64,000 bases of DNA from Archangium lipolyticum (GCF_024623785.1 NZ_JANKBZ010000001.1:310001-374000); one strand, 5' to 3'. Positions 8,401-17,046 are shown, counted from the stretch's first letter. Notes: generated by a model not told the origin, from the letters alone. Translations and numbers: made by a program.

Positions 8401-9099
8401 TCACTGGCCGGTCTCGGAGCTCACGCAGCGGCCGCGCAGACACGTCCTGCCCGTGGCGCAGTGGATGTCCTTCTCGCAGCACACGCCCAGGCAGGTGCAG
8501 CACACGGTGCCCTCGGGCTGGGTGCCGGCCAGGCACTCGGCGGACGCGACACAGTTGGGTGGATCCACGCACACCACCGCCTTGGGCGCATTCGACTCGC
8601 CGACGTACGTGACCGTGCCGTAGTAGGAGTCCACCACCTTGCGGCCCGGCTCGCCCATGTTGGTGTCGAAGTACTCGTAGGCTCCCGGCGTGGGGAACGC
8701 GTAGCGCCAGTAGGAGTACGTCTCCTTGCCCTCGGTGCGGACGTTGTAGGGCTTCACCAGGTTGGGGCTGAAGAGCGCCGCGGGCGCCGACAGCGACGTG
8801 ACGTTGGTGGGCACCTCGGGCTGGTAGTTGCGGAACTCGACGACCTGCCCCGGCAGGATGGACAGGCCTCCCGCCGGCTGGATGTCCATGGGCTCTCCCG
8901 TTGCCGTGCGCAGGGTGTACTGCTGCCCGATGCACGCGGGCGCGATGGCGCGGTAGAGGCCGGCGGTGATGCGGTTGAGGGACACGGAGACGCGAGGGTT
9001 TCCCTTCGCCGACTCCTGAACGGGCCGGAAGTCCTCGGGGACGGGGCCCTTGCAGGCGGCGAGGCAGAGCGCGAAGGCGAGGATGAGACGAGCGCGCAT
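8401..9099 (-). CDS. Cys-rich lipoprotein with cupredoxin-like region
   Basis: 232 codons. ATG 9099 shares one base with the TGA of the upstream membrane-protein gene (TGATG). The lipobox is ALCLAAC, with Cys16. Residues ~75-165 (GQVVEFRNYQP ... YAFPTPGAYEYFDTN) look like a cupredoxin-type beta-sandwich, but the usual copper Cys is not obvious, so metal binding is unsure. The last ~65 residues hold about eleven cysteines in close spacing (VCCTCLGVCC), a disulfide- or metal-rich module. It is coupled to the GT-C-like gene and is followed by an 86-bp gap before the porin gene. Confidence 0.7.
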   Translation of the reverse strand: MRARLILAFALCLAACKGPVPEDFRPVQESAKGNPRVSVSLNRITAGLYRAIAPACIGQQYTLRTATGEPMDIQPAGGLSILPGQVVEFRNYQPEVPTNVTSLSAPAALFSPNLVKPYNVRTEGKETYSYWRYAFPTPGAYEYFDTNMGEPGRKVVDSYYGTVTYVGESNAPKAVVCVDPPNCVASAECLAGTQPEGTVCCTCLGVCCEKDIHCATGRTCLRGRCVSSETGQ

Positions 9100-10586
9100 C
9101 AGAGGACTTTCTGCGGACGGACCGGCGGCGCGGGCCGGTAGTGGAAGAGGATGATGTCGTGAGCGTGCGAGCGCACGCGCCGGTCGCACGCGAAGCGCGA
9201 GACGGGCTCCAGGTGGGCCGCGAGCGCCTCGACTCCGGGAGCGGTGGAGGTGACGTAGACGTCCGCACCCGCCGCGGCCACGCGCTCCACCTCGCGGCGC
9301 AGCTGCTCGCCCGTGGCCGGACGGCCGGCGCGGTAGTGGGGCACGTAGTGCTCGAAGAGCCGCGCCTCCTCGCCGGTGAAGAGCAGCGTGCCGGATGGAG
9401 GCAGCGTGCGGGACACGTGCGACACCAGGCGCGCGGCGGGAGAGGGCTCGCGGCCCTGCTCGAGTGCCACCGGCAGCATCACCCCCAGGGTGGCCACGGT
9501 CAGCGCCCCGGCCAGGGGGAGGAGCACCCGGGGAGGACTCGTGCGCGCGAGCACCGCCACGCCCACCGCCACCAGCAATGCCAGCGACAGCACCACGGGC
9601 AGGGCGTGACGTGCCTTGAGCAGGTTCTGCCCGAGGAACATCCACGCGCCATAGGGGACGCCGAACGCCAGGGCCAGCAGCGTCACGCGTCGCTCGGTGA
9701 CGGACAGGCTCCCCAGCAGCGCCGCGCGGGCGAGCGCCACGAGCGCCCCAGCCAGTCCCAGTGCCAGGAGGAAACGAGCGGTCAGCAGGATGGCGGAGTC
9801 ACCACCCATGCCGGGCCAGGGCAGCCCGAGGCCCGCGGCCACGATGTCGAACCCGAAGTTCTCCAGGCGCCAGCCGAGCTCCGGGCGAACGGCCACGGTA
9901 CCGCCCCACTCGCCCGTGTGGCCGCGCAGGAAACCCGAGCCGATGCGCAGGAGATCCGCCGGGCCGGTGAGAGCAACCATCGGGAGGAGCCAGGCTCCCA
10001 CGCCGAGCCCGCTGCCCAGAAACGCCGCCAGCCGCCGTCCGCGAGGCACCACCAGGGCGAGTCCGAGCAACGCCGGGAGGAACGAGGGCCGGGCCCCGAG
10101 CGCCAGGCCAGTCATCACGCCCGCGAGCACTGCCGCCCGAGGCGAGGAGTCACCTACCAGCACGGCACAGGCCGCGAGCACCAGAAGCGCGAGCCCCACC
10201 CCATCCGAGCCGGGCGTAGCACCGAAAAGGACCGGGAGGGGAAGCAGCGCCAGCAGGGCCGAGGCCGCCAGGGCCCCGGTCACTCCGAGGTACGGCCGCA
10301 GGACGAGACCCAGGGCACCGATGGCCACCGCCCCGAGCACGACGCCAGGCAGGGCCAGTGCCACTACCTCTTGTGCACCGGCGGCCGAGGCCAGCCGGGC
10401 CATGGCCACGTACACGGGGTAGCCGGGAAAATGAGGGGCCTGCGCCGCCAGGTCGAAGCCGTGAAGAGAGCGAGCGAAGTTCACCGCGTCGAGGTCCGGC
10501 AGGAGCCGGGGCAACGCGAGCACTCGCGCCGCCACTCCGGCCCCTGTCAGCAATGCCAGGGCCACGGCGAAGACACGAGGTGTCAT
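9099..10586 (-). CDS. polytopic membrane protein, GT-C / DUF2723-like
   Basis: 495 codons from ATG 10586, preceded by AGGGG. It has about ten to twelve hydrophobic helices and a soluble C-terminal ~110 residues. The N-terminal loop between helices 1 and 2 carries LPDLDAVNFARSLHGFD followed by HFPGYPVYV. This acidic loop is seen in GT-C lipid-linked sugar transferases such as DUF2723, PMT and ArnT, with Asp as catalytic base. A membrane glycosyltransferase using a polyprenyl-phosphate sugar is likely. It is the first gene of the minus-strand run facing apbE, about 50 bp from the Fur-like box. Confidence 0.7.
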   Translation of the reverse strand: MTPRVFAVALALLTGAGVAARVLALPRLLPDLDAVNFARSLHGFDLAAQAPHFPGYPVYVAMARLASAAGAQEVVALALPGVVLGAVAIGALGLVLRPYLGVTGALAASALLALLPLPVLFGATPGSDGVGLALLVLAACAVLVGDSSPRAAVLAGVMTGLALGARPSFLPALLGLALVVPRGRRLAAFLGSGLGVGAWLLPMVALTGPADLLRIGSGFLRGHTGEWGGTVAVRPELGWRLENFGFDIVAAGLGLPWPGMGGDSAILLTARFLLALGLAGALVALARAALLGSLSVTERRVTLLALAFGVPYGAWMFLGQNLLKARHALPVVLSLALLVAVGVAVLARTSPPRVLLPLAGALTVATLGVMLPVALEQGREPSPAARLVSHVSRTLPPSGTLLFTGEEARLFEHYVPHYRAGRPATGEQLRREVERVAAAGADVYVTSTAPGVEALAAHLEPVSRFACDRRVRSHAHDIILFHYRPAPPVRPQKVL

Positions 10587-10636
10587 GGACCCCTGCACCA
10601 CCGCATCCGGTGCACCCCTCGATAAATGAATGAAAT

Positions 10637-10651
10637 TGAGATTCATTCTCA
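10637..10651. promoter_or_regulatory. Fur-box-like operator between divergent genes
   Basis: TGAGATTCATTCTCA differs by one base from a perfect 7-1-7 inverted repeat of the Fur type (TGAGAAT-N-ATTCTCA). The surrounding palindrome is ATTGAGA-N5-TCTCAAT at 10635-10653. The block 10621-10675 is strikingly AT-rich for this genome. It lies 51 bp from the start of the minus-strand run and 94 bp from apbE, so one site could control both. Ferric uptake regulation is inferred from the motif alone. Confidence 0.6.
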
Positions 10652-10744
10652 ATAATCGCACATTTGAATACTATGGCCTGGGACAGGCGGTCAACGAGAG
10701 GACCCCTGGCACCAGTAGGCGCTCTCATGGGACAGAGGGAGGCC

Positions 10745-11758
10745 ATGATGCTGAGTGCCCTGCTGGTGGTTCTGGCCGCCGCACCCGCGCCGAGGGTCCG
10801 CACCGAGACGCGCCCGATGATGGGGACGACGGTGACAGTGACGCTGGTGGGAGGCACGGCGGAGAAGGCGCGCGAGGGTTTCGACGCGGCGTTCTCGGCC
10901 TTCGAACGCGTCAACCAGGTGATGAACGAGTGGCGCCCGGACAGCGAGCTGTCGGCGGTGAACCGCAAGGCGGGAGACGGGGAGTTCGTGACGGTTCCCG
11001 AGGATCTGTGCGCGGCGCTGCGGCACGGAGTGCAGGGATCGGAGCAAACGGGCGGGCTGTTCGATCCCACGTGGGCAGCGCTGCGGGGGATGTGGCGCTT
11101 CGGGACGGACCTGACCCCCGCCCTACCGGACCCGGCCGAGCTGAAGAAGCGATGCGAGCTCATCTCGTACAAGGACCTGGAGTTCGCACCGGTGGGGGAC
11201 GGAGGCGATACAGGGTGCGCGGTGCGGCTGAAGCGCGCGGGGATGCAGCTCGGGCTGGGAGGGCTGGCGAAGGGCTGGGGCGTGGACCAGGCGGTGAAGA
11301 AGCTACGAGGGCTCGGGTTCAACGACTTCTTCGTGCAGGCCGGGGGTGACTTCTACGCGGCGGGGAAGAAGGCGGGCCGGCCGTGGAAGGTGGGCATCCG
11401 GGATCCGCGTGGAGAGCGGGACAGCGTCTTCGCGGTGCTCGAGGTCTCCGACGCGGCGTTCTCGACGAGCGGCGACTACGAGAACTTCTTCGTCCTGGAT
11501 GGGAAGCGCTACCACCACATCATCGATCCACGGACGTGCTACCCGGCGAACGCCTCGCGTTCAGCGACGATCCTCGCGCCGAACGCGGTGGATGCGGAGG
11601 TGCTGACGAAGTCCGTGTTCATCCTCGGAGGCCAGGAGGGACTGGCGCTCGCGGAGAAGTTCGGCGCCTCCGCCGTGGTGGTGACGGCGGAAAACCAGGT
11701 ATTGGTGTCGCCCAGGCTGGAGAAGAAACTGAAACAACCAAGGCCCATGACACCGTGA
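10745..11758 (+). CDS. apbE: ApbE family FAD:protein FMN transferase
   Basis: 337 codons from ATG 10745 (ATG 10748 is equally good; AGGGAGG at 10736-10742 serves both). The N-terminus is hydrophobic (MLSALLVVLAAAPAP), so the enzyme is exported, as ApbE usually is. Family signatures in order: PMMGTTVTVTL, GGLAKGWGVDQAV, VQAGGDFYAAG, then FSTSGDYENFF and YHHIIDPRTCYPA, which form the FAD and magnesium site. It moves FMN from FAD onto Thr/Ser of exported flavoproteins. The FMN-binding protein at 5800-6390 carries the target motif and sits in the divergent run across the same Fur-like box. Confidence 0.93.
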   Translation: MMLSALLVVLAAAPAPRVRTETRPMMGTTVTVTLVGGTAEKAREGFDAAFSAFERVNQVMNEWRPDSELSAVNRKAGDGEFVTVPEDLCAALRHGVQGSEQTGGLFDPTWAALRGMWRFGTDLTPALPDPAELKKRCELISYKDLEFAPVGDGGDTGCAVRLKRAGMQLGLGGLAKGWGVDQAVKKLRGLGFNDFFVQAGGDFYAAGKKAGRPWKVGIRDPRGERDSVFAVLEVSDAAFSTSGDYENFFVLDGKRYHHIIDPRTCYPANASRSATILAPNAVDAEVLTKSVFILGGQEGLALAEKFGASAVVVTAENQVLVSPRLEKKLKQPRPMTP

Positions 11759-11800
11759 GCCAATTATCAATCCATCCCAAAACTGAATCAAAGCCAGCTC

Positions 11801-11884
11801 ATGCGCAACTACATCTTTATCGACGAAAATCGTCTCGGCGACCGAGTAGAACCAAAGACACGGCGAAACCCATTTGCCCGATAG
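11801..11884 (+). other. possible 27-residue open frame in the apbE-sitA gap
   Basis: ATG 11801 to TAG 11884 encodes MRNYIFIDENRLGDRVEPK and eight further, mostly basic residues. The 147-bp gap 11759-11905 is clearly lower in GC than its neighbours. No good ribosome-binding site is seen, and the peptide could equally be a remnant of another gene or chance. It is listed because base composition changes here, just before a toxin locus of a kind known to spread horizontally. Confidence 0.15.
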
Positions 11885-11905
11885 TCCCTCGATTGAGGGT
11901 CGGGC

Positions 11906-13450
11906 ATGCTACCGGACATGAGGAGCACCACTTCACTGCTGCGCATGGCCCTGGCCTTGAGCTTCGCCCTTGCCGCCGCGTGTGTCACCTCGCGAGCGCA
12001 GATTCCGGTAGACGGTGGTCAGCAACAAGCACAGGCTCCGTCACACATCTCCCATCGCTCGGAAGCTTCCCAGAGCGTGCCCCATTGGGCGAGCGCACTT
12101 CCCACCGCTGACCATCAGGCGCGGGCAACAACGGGTGGACTCATCTGGGCCGATCCCCTGCCCGTGCTCATCCACATTCTACCCGGTGGTCGATTACGGC
12201 TCGCATTGCCTGCGTTGGCGCCCCACCCCGATTCGGAGAAGCTGAGCCTGAACGAGGTACGTCCACTACGTGTGGCCTTCGATTCCTTCCAACCACGTAT
12301 TGGTCCCCGACTGAGACTGATGATGGAGTCCTCAGGAGCGATCGGAGCGGGCCCAGTGCCCACCGCCCCTTGGGAACTACGGTTACGCGAGGACTTCCTC
12401 TCCCAGTTCGGCCCGTCGCTCCTCCCCATACCCGAGTCCCTGGAGACGAGCCGCCTCTATCTCGCGCTCAAGCTTTCTACCCGTTACATGGACGACGGCA
12501 TCCGCGAGGCCGCCCAAGAACTCTTCAGCGCCCCGGCCTTCCTGGCCAGCGTCTCACTCTCGGTGCTGGTGTACTTCGCCGCCTGGCTGGCCCCGGAGCC
12601 CCTCTTCTCCAAAGCATTCGCCGCCGCTCTCACCGTGCGCCTGTCGTTGCTGGTTGGGGTGGTGGAGTTGAGCCGTCTGGCCATGGCGTGCTTGCGCCTG
12701 TACCAGGAGGCCGAAGCAGCCAATACGCCCCAGGAACTGGAGGCAGCATCCGAGCGCTTCGGCAAGTCGCTGGGCGGCACGCTCCTACGGGTGCTGGTGG
12801 TGGTGGCCAGTCTCGGAGTTCCCCAGGTGCTCCCCAAAGTGCCGGAGGGCGGCGTCTGGACCCTGCTGAGCCCCCTGCGCCATGCACCCGCAGGTGGTCC
12901 GGCCCTCCAGTCCGTTGCCACGACCCAGATCGTGGCTGACGGGACCCTGGTCGTCACCGGGGTGGCCGCGGGCACCTCCGCCACGGCGCTTTGCGGTGAG
13001 CTCGCCACCTGCGCGATCATGGATGGTGCAGGTGGCACCTCTGGCGGCGGCCCGAAGCTCTCCACCCGCTATGGCAAGCCCCACACCCGGCAGAACCCGC
13101 CACATAACGAAGCCATCGAGCAGGAATTGGCCAGACGCGAGGCTGCTGGACACACCGGTCTGAGGAAGAACAAGCCGCAGTTGAATGCCGAGGGCAAACC
13201 ACTTGACGACCCGGCACTGGCAGGGGGTGTTCGCTTCCGCAAACCGGATGTCTCCTCGGTCCGGCCCGATGGGGTGCGGCACAACACCAACTACGTTTCG
13301 AATTCTCGGGACATGCAGCGTGAGTTGGATGCCTTCGAGGCCATGCTGCGGGCTGACAGGTCGGCCATCCACGAATTGTATCTGCTCGATGGAACCCTGG
13401 TTCGCCGCTACGTACCTCCAGGTGTCAGCTTCCCTTTGACGAACAGGTAG
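11906..13450 (+). CDS. SitA-like lipoprotein polymorphic toxin
   Basis: 514 codons from ATG 11906, with GAGGG six bases upstream. Residues 1-26 form a lipoprotein signal (LLRMALALSFALAAAC). The middle (residues ~190-330) has hydrophobic helices (FLASVSLSVLVYFAAWLAPEP and a long RLSLLVGVVEL segment) that recur in myxobacterial SitA toxins, which pass between cells through TraA/B-dependent outer-membrane exchange. The C-terminal ~135 residues after GGGPKLSTRYGKPHTR are hydrophilic, His/Arg-rich and likely the toxic domain (nuclease-like, inferred). The HEAT-repeat gene three bases downstream is the probable immunity gene. Family assignment rests on remembered SitA architecture. Confidence 0.65.
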   Translation: MLPDMRSTTSLLRMALALSFALAAACVTSRAQIPVDGGQQQAQAPSHISHRSEASQSVPHWASALPTADHQARATTGGLIWADPLPVLIHILPGGRLRLALPALAPHPDSEKLSLNEVRPLRVAFDSFQPRIGPRLRLMMESSGAIGAGPVPTAPWELRLREDFLSQFGPSLLPIPESLETSRLYLALKLSTRYMDDGIREAAQELFSAPAFLASVSLSVLVYFAAWLAPEPLFSKAFAAALTVRLSLLVGVVELSRLAMACLRLYQEAEAANTPQELEAASERFGKSLGGTLLRVLVVVASLGVPQVLPKVPEGGVWTLLSPLRHAPAGGPALQSVATTQIVADGTLVVTGVAAGTSATALCGELATCAIMDGAGGTSGGGPKLSTRYGKPHTRQNPPHNEAIEQELARREAAGHTGLRKNKPQLNAEGKPLDDPALAGGVRFRKPDVSSVRPDGVRHNTNYVSNSRDMQRELDAFEAMLRADRSAIHELYLLDGTLVRRYVPPGVSFPLTNR

Positions 13451-13453
13451 GAG

Positions 13454-14437
13454 ATGACCCGCGCGATGGACATGAAGCAGTTGCGAGACGAACTGGTAGA
13501 CGCATGCGCCTGGGGAGAGGAGGAGCGAGCGCGCGCACTGGTTTCAAGAATTGGTGAGCAGCCCCGTCGGGCAAGGACCTTGCTGGATTCCATGCTGAAG
13601 GACCCTGATGCTCGAGTACGTCAGGCAGCAGCCTTCGGTCTGGGTGTGCTTGGCGGAGCGGCCAGTGCCAGGCGCCTGGAGCAGCAACTCGCCATCGAGG
13701 AGGCCCGGAGTGATTACGACGGAGAGTCCGTGGTAGAGGCCATCGTCAGCGCACTGGGTCGTATCGAGGAGACGAGCGTACGAGCCCCCCTGGTGCGCAG
13801 GCTGGAGAGATTGGCCGAGGATACGCCAGAGCCTGGGGATGTGTTTCCGGTGGTGCACGCTCTTTGGAAGCGACGCCACCCGGAGCTGTTGCCTGTCGTT
13901 CGGCGGAGCCTGGAGAAGTTGATCCCGGCTCGCTACAAGAGCCTGCAGGGCCTGCTCGTGCTCCTGGAGAAGACGCCTGAAGAGCTTCGCACCTGGGCTA
14001 TCGACCCTTCCATTCCCGTGGAGCACAAGACGGGCGTCATCAACGTGCTCGAAGAGGAACTGCCAGCAGAACAGCTCTCGACCCTCCCCTCGTTCATCTC
14101 CGCCGCCCGCACCTTGCTCGCAAACGCGGCAGGCCAGCGGGATGAACGAGATCCGGTCGCGTACTACTGCGAGTGCCTCGCGTCACTGCTGTTGCGGCAC
14201 AAAGAGCAGGTCCTGCCCGCCCTCCCCGAGGAGACTCGTTCCGAGCTGCGCGATCTGGCTCGGAAGCTGATTGTCGTCACCGCTCCCAACAGTTCCCTCC
14301 GAGCCGCAGTGCTGCTCCAGCTCATCGGCCAGCCGGAGGATGCAGCCCTCATCGAGGCACACCGTCCGGCGGAGCCGACTCTGGCCAAGGTTTTCGATGA
14401 TGCCGTACGAGCGCTGCGCCACCCTCGGAAGGAATGA
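13454..14437 (+). CDS. HEAT-repeat protein, probable immunity partner of the SitA-like toxin
   Basis: 327 codons; GGTAGGAG directly precedes ATG 13454, and in-frame ATGs at 13466 and 13472 are alternatives. It is all-alpha with HEAT-type repeats early on (DPDARVRQAAAFGLGVLGGAASARRL, then VVEAIVSALGRIEETSVRAPLVRRLE). No signal peptide is present, so it is cytosolic. It starts three bases after the toxin-like gene and is therefore co-expressed. In Sit loci the gene in this position encodes the immunity protein, and that role is inferred from position; HEAT scaffolds can also bind other partners. It converges with imuB, leaving 17 bp. Confidence 0.65.
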   Translation: MTRAMDMKQLRDELVDACAWGEEERARALVSRIGEQPRRARTLLDSMLKDPDARVRQAAAFGLGVLGGAASARRLEQQLAIEEARSDYDGESVVEAIVSALGRIEETSVRAPLVRRLERLAEDTPEPGDVFPVVHALWKRRHPELLPVVRRSLEKLIPARYKSLQGLLVLLEKTPEELRTWAIDPSIPVEHKTGVINVLEEELPAEQLSTLPSFISAARTLLANAAGQRDERDPVAYYCECLASLLLRHKEQVLPALPEETRSELRDLARKLIVVTAPNSSLRAAVLLQLIGQPEDAALIEAHRPAEPTLAKVFDDAVRALRHPRKE

Positions 14438-14454
14438 CGCCTCGTTCTCCAACC

Positions 14455-15966
14455 TCAGTCGAACAGGCCCTGTAGATAGAAGCGGCCGTCCCTCGCGTCC
14501 CTGAACACCCACGCCGGGCCCAGCCCCTCGAAGTGCACACGGTAGTAGTCCCGGCTGTACGGCCTCGCGTCCCACCAGTCCCCGCTCAGCCTCTCCGGTC
14601 CCACCAGCGCCATCACCCGGCGTCTCCGTCCTCCGAGCCTCGCCGCCAGCAGCTCCCCCGCCGCCGTCATCTCCACGTCGATCGTCGTTGGCTTCGTCAG
14701 CACCCGCGAGGGCCGCTCCCGCAGCACCTCCGGCACCGGCTCCGCTTCCTCCACCGACTGGAGCAGCTCGCCCTCCAGGCCTCGCCGCATGGGCGGCGGC
14801 CGGAACGTCTGGGTCCCATACGCGTCTTCGGGCCGGTGCGTGTCCTCCAGCGACGCCATGAAGAGCGAGTCCTCGCCCAGCGCCGTCGCCAGACGAGAGA
14901 GCACCACCTCCAGTGCCGCGTCACCCTCGGGCGCGTCCCCCAGTGACAGTTGCTGGCCCCGGTCCTCGCAGTCCTCCTCCACCCGGAGGATCAGCCCCGC
15001 CACCGGGCCCTCGAGCCTCACGTCCGACAGCCGGTGTCTCGTCAGATCCAACAGCATCTTCGACTGCGCCGTCGGCCTCGCCAGTGTGAGCGGCACCACC
15101 GCCTGCCCCGAGGGGTCCAGCTTCAACGTGAGGTTCAGCCGCACCGCCGCCCGCCTCCGGCCCCCCAACCGCCCGCACAGCCGATCCAGCACCGTCTTGA
15201 GCGCGAACTGCAGCGGCTCCAGCGACTCGGCCGGCCACTCCAGCGTCAGCCGCTCCTCCAGCACTTCCTCCAGCACCTCCGCGATGAACGGCGTCTCATC
15301 CCCGCCCCGGCATCGCGTGTGCGCCCTCATGCCCGCCGCGCCTCCTCGCGCCGTCACCGCTCCCACCGGCAACGCCGCCACCTCCCCCAACGTCGTCAGC
15401 CCGAGCGCCGCGAATGCCGTCTGCTCCGGTCCCTCCAGCGCTCCCAGCGGCAGCGGGGCCAGCGCCCGCGCTCCCTCCCCTTCCGCCACCACGTCCATCC
15501 GCTTCGCCCCGTGCCTCGCCAGCGTCCTCGCCGTGAACTTCTCCGAGGCCACCACCACCCTCCCCCTCCACCCGTGCTCCGAGCACTGCGCCAGTACCTT
15601 CGCGCACAGCCCCTCCTCCCCGTTCGTCAGGTTCGCCGCCCCCGCGTCGAACCACAGCCCGTCCGGCTCCGACACCTGGAAGCCCGGCGCCAGCCCCATC
15701 AGCATTTCGCCAATGCCCACCAGCGCCCGCCTCTCCTCCTCGGGCCGGTAGGGGAAGTGTTTCAGCGACGGCTCCAGCGCGTTCGCCGCCGTCAGCGTCA
15801 TCCCCGCCTTCACCCCCGCCTTCAGCGCGCTCGTGGACGCGCACGCCACCCGCTGCTGCCCTCGCACCTCCTCCACCAGCACGAACGGCTTGCCCGAAAG
15901 CTCCGGCAGCTCGATCACCTTGCGCTGCACCGGAAAGCGCGGAAAGTGCAGATACCCCAGCCTCAT
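14455..15966 (-). CDS. imuB: ImuB, inactive Y-family DNA polymerase of the mutasome
   Basis: 503 codons. The Y-family polymerase fold is clear: an N-terminal LHFPRFPVQR, then VACASTSALKAGVKAGMTL, and a palm/fingers region with GLWFDAGAANL. The acidic catalytic residues of true Y polymerases (the N-terminal D-x-D and the S-x-DE site) are missing at the matching places, as in ImuB. ImuB is a clamp-binding hub that joins ImuA and the error-prone polymerase DnaE2 during SOS mutagenesis. It follows imuA by 21 bp on the same strand; no dnaE2 is in the window. Expression should be damage-induced through the palindrome upstream of imuA. Confidence 0.88.
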   Translation of the reverse strand: MRLGYLHFPRFPVQRKVIELPELSGKPFVLVEEVRGQQRVACASTSALKAGVKAGMTLTAANALEPSLKHFPYRPEEERRALVGIGEMLMGLAPGFQVSEPDGLWFDAGAANLTNGEEGLCAKVLAQCSEHGWRGRVVVASEKFTARTLARHGAKRMDVVAEGEGARALAPLPLGALEGPEQTAFAALGLTTLGEVAALPVGAVTARGGAAGMRAHTRCRGGDETPFIAEVLEEVLEERLTLEWPAESLEPLQFALKTVLDRLCGRLGGRRRAAVRLNLTLKLDPSGQAVVPLTLARPTAQSKMLLDLTRHRLSDVRLEGPVAGLILRVEEDCEDRGQQLSLGDAPEGDAALEVVLSRLATALGEDSLFMASLEDTHRPEDAYGTQTFRPPPMRRGLEGELLQSVEEAEPVPEVLRERPSRVLTKPTTIDVEMTAAGELLAARLGGRRRRVMALVGPERLSGDWWDARPYSRDYYRVHFEGLGPAWVFRDARDGRFYLQGLFD

Positions 15967-15987
15967 GTCCGTTCCCCTCCCCTCGCC

Positions 15988-16842
15988 TCAGTGCATCGCC
16001 GAGCCCGCTTCCAGGCTCGACCGCAGCGACGGCATCGGCACGTCACGTCCCGGCCGCTGCCCCATGATTCCCCGGTGGCCCTCGCGCGGCGTCTCCTCCC
16101 TCGGGAGCTCCGGCACCGTCACGTCCTCCGCCGACAGCAGCTCCGCTCCCCACGGGGACTCGTCGTCCCTCAGCTCCGGATAGAGCGCCTTCCACGGCAC
16201 CAGCGTCCTCGCCCCGATTCCCCCCTGCCGGCTCCGCACCACCTCCACCGACAGGCCCGCGTCACCTCGTGACTCCGTCCGCAGCCTCATCATCCCGTCC
16301 CCGGGCGCCTCCGGCGCCGTCAGCAGCACCAGCAGGCTCCCCCCTCGCACCGCCGCGTCCATCAGCCGCTTGCCCTCCGCTGGCGACAGCCGCACTCCTC
16401 CCTCGCCCCTCCCCGCCGGGCCCCGCGTCAGATCCAGCACCACGCACGCGAACGCCCCGCTCCTCACCAGCTGCACCGCCGACCACGCCAGTTGTTCCAC
16501 CGTCTTCGGCCGCACGATCAGCAGCCGGGTGGGATCCACCCCCGCCGCCACCGCCGCCGGCGGGTAGAGCTCCCCCGGGCCATCCACGTACGCGCATAGG
16601 CGCCCTTCCCGGTGCGCCGATGCCACAGCCCTCAGCGCCAGGCTCGTCCTCCCCGACGCCGCCTCCCCCCATAGCTCCACCACCTGCCCCAACGGCAGCC
16701 CTCCCCCAGGTAGCAGCCCGTCGAAGGCCTCCACCCCCGTCCGCAGCGTCGCCAGGTACTGTCTCGGCGCCGCCTGCAACCGGCGGATCTGCTCCCTCAG
16801 GGCCTCCACCGTCACCGACACCTTCTCGGCCGTCGCACTCAT
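15988..16842 (-). CDS. imuA: ImuA, RecA-like mutasome protein
   Basis: 284 codons from ATG 16842 (an in-frame GTG at 16845 is the alternative). It has the short RecA-like core of ImuA: LRTGVEAFDGLLPGGGLPLGQ, then the P-loop-like GEAASGRTSLAL and a Walker-B-like strand FACVVLDLTRG. The 3' part (residues ~230-284) is hydrophilic and variable. ImuA acts with ImuB and DnaE2 in damage-induced translesion synthesis. A LexA-type palindrome lies 18 bp upstream of the start, so this is the first gene of an SOS operon. Confidence 0.87.
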   Translation of the reverse strand: MSATAEKVSVTVEALREQIRRLQAAPRQYLATLRTGVEAFDGLLPGGGLPLGQVVELWGEAASGRTSLALRAVASAHREGRLCAYVDGPGELYPPAAVAAGVDPTRLLIVRPKTVEQLAWSAVQLVRSGAFACVVLDLTRGPAGRGEGGVRLSPAEGKRLMDAAVRGGSLLVLLTAPEAPGDGMMRLRTESRGDAGLSVEVVRSRQGGIGARTLVPWKALYPELRDDESPWGAELLSAEDVTVPELPREETPREGHRGIMGQRPGRDVPMPSLRSSLEAGSAMH

Positions 16843-16859
16843 CACGTCCCTCGTCCCAC

Positions 16860-16883
16860 ACTGAACCTGAAACTCGGTTCAGT
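16860..16883. promoter_or_regulatory. LexA-like SOS operator of imuA-imuB
   Basis: ACTGAACC (16860-16867), 8 bp, then GGTTCAGT (16876-16883): a perfect inverted repeat with 8-bp arms. The right half contains GTTCAG, the core of the SOS box reported for Myxococcus xanthus (as I remember it, ending in GTTCAGS). It lies 18 bp upstream of imuA, where it would block the promoter. Confidence 0.7.
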
Positions 16884-16983
16884 ATGACGAGCGGGCTGAC
16901 ATGCGCCAGGAAATGTCGCTCGGTGATCAGCCGGGCCGACAGTTTGGACAGGTGGGATTGTGGGTGCGCAGGGGGGATACATA

Positions 16984-17016
16984 CCCTCACCCCGGCCCTC
17001 TCCCAGAGGGAGAGGG
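16984..17016. repeat. REP-like palindromic element, copy 2
   Basis: CCCTCACCCCGGCC followed by CCCTCTCCCAGAGGGAGAGGG, matching 3075-3107 with one base changed. A further partial CAGGGAGAGGGGG follows at about 17033-17045 and reaches the stop codon of the von Willebrand A gene. The element lies at the 3' end of that gene and may protect or end its transcript. Confidence 0.75.
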
Positions 17017-17046
17017 GGTTGACTCCAGTTCAACAGGGAGAGGGGG

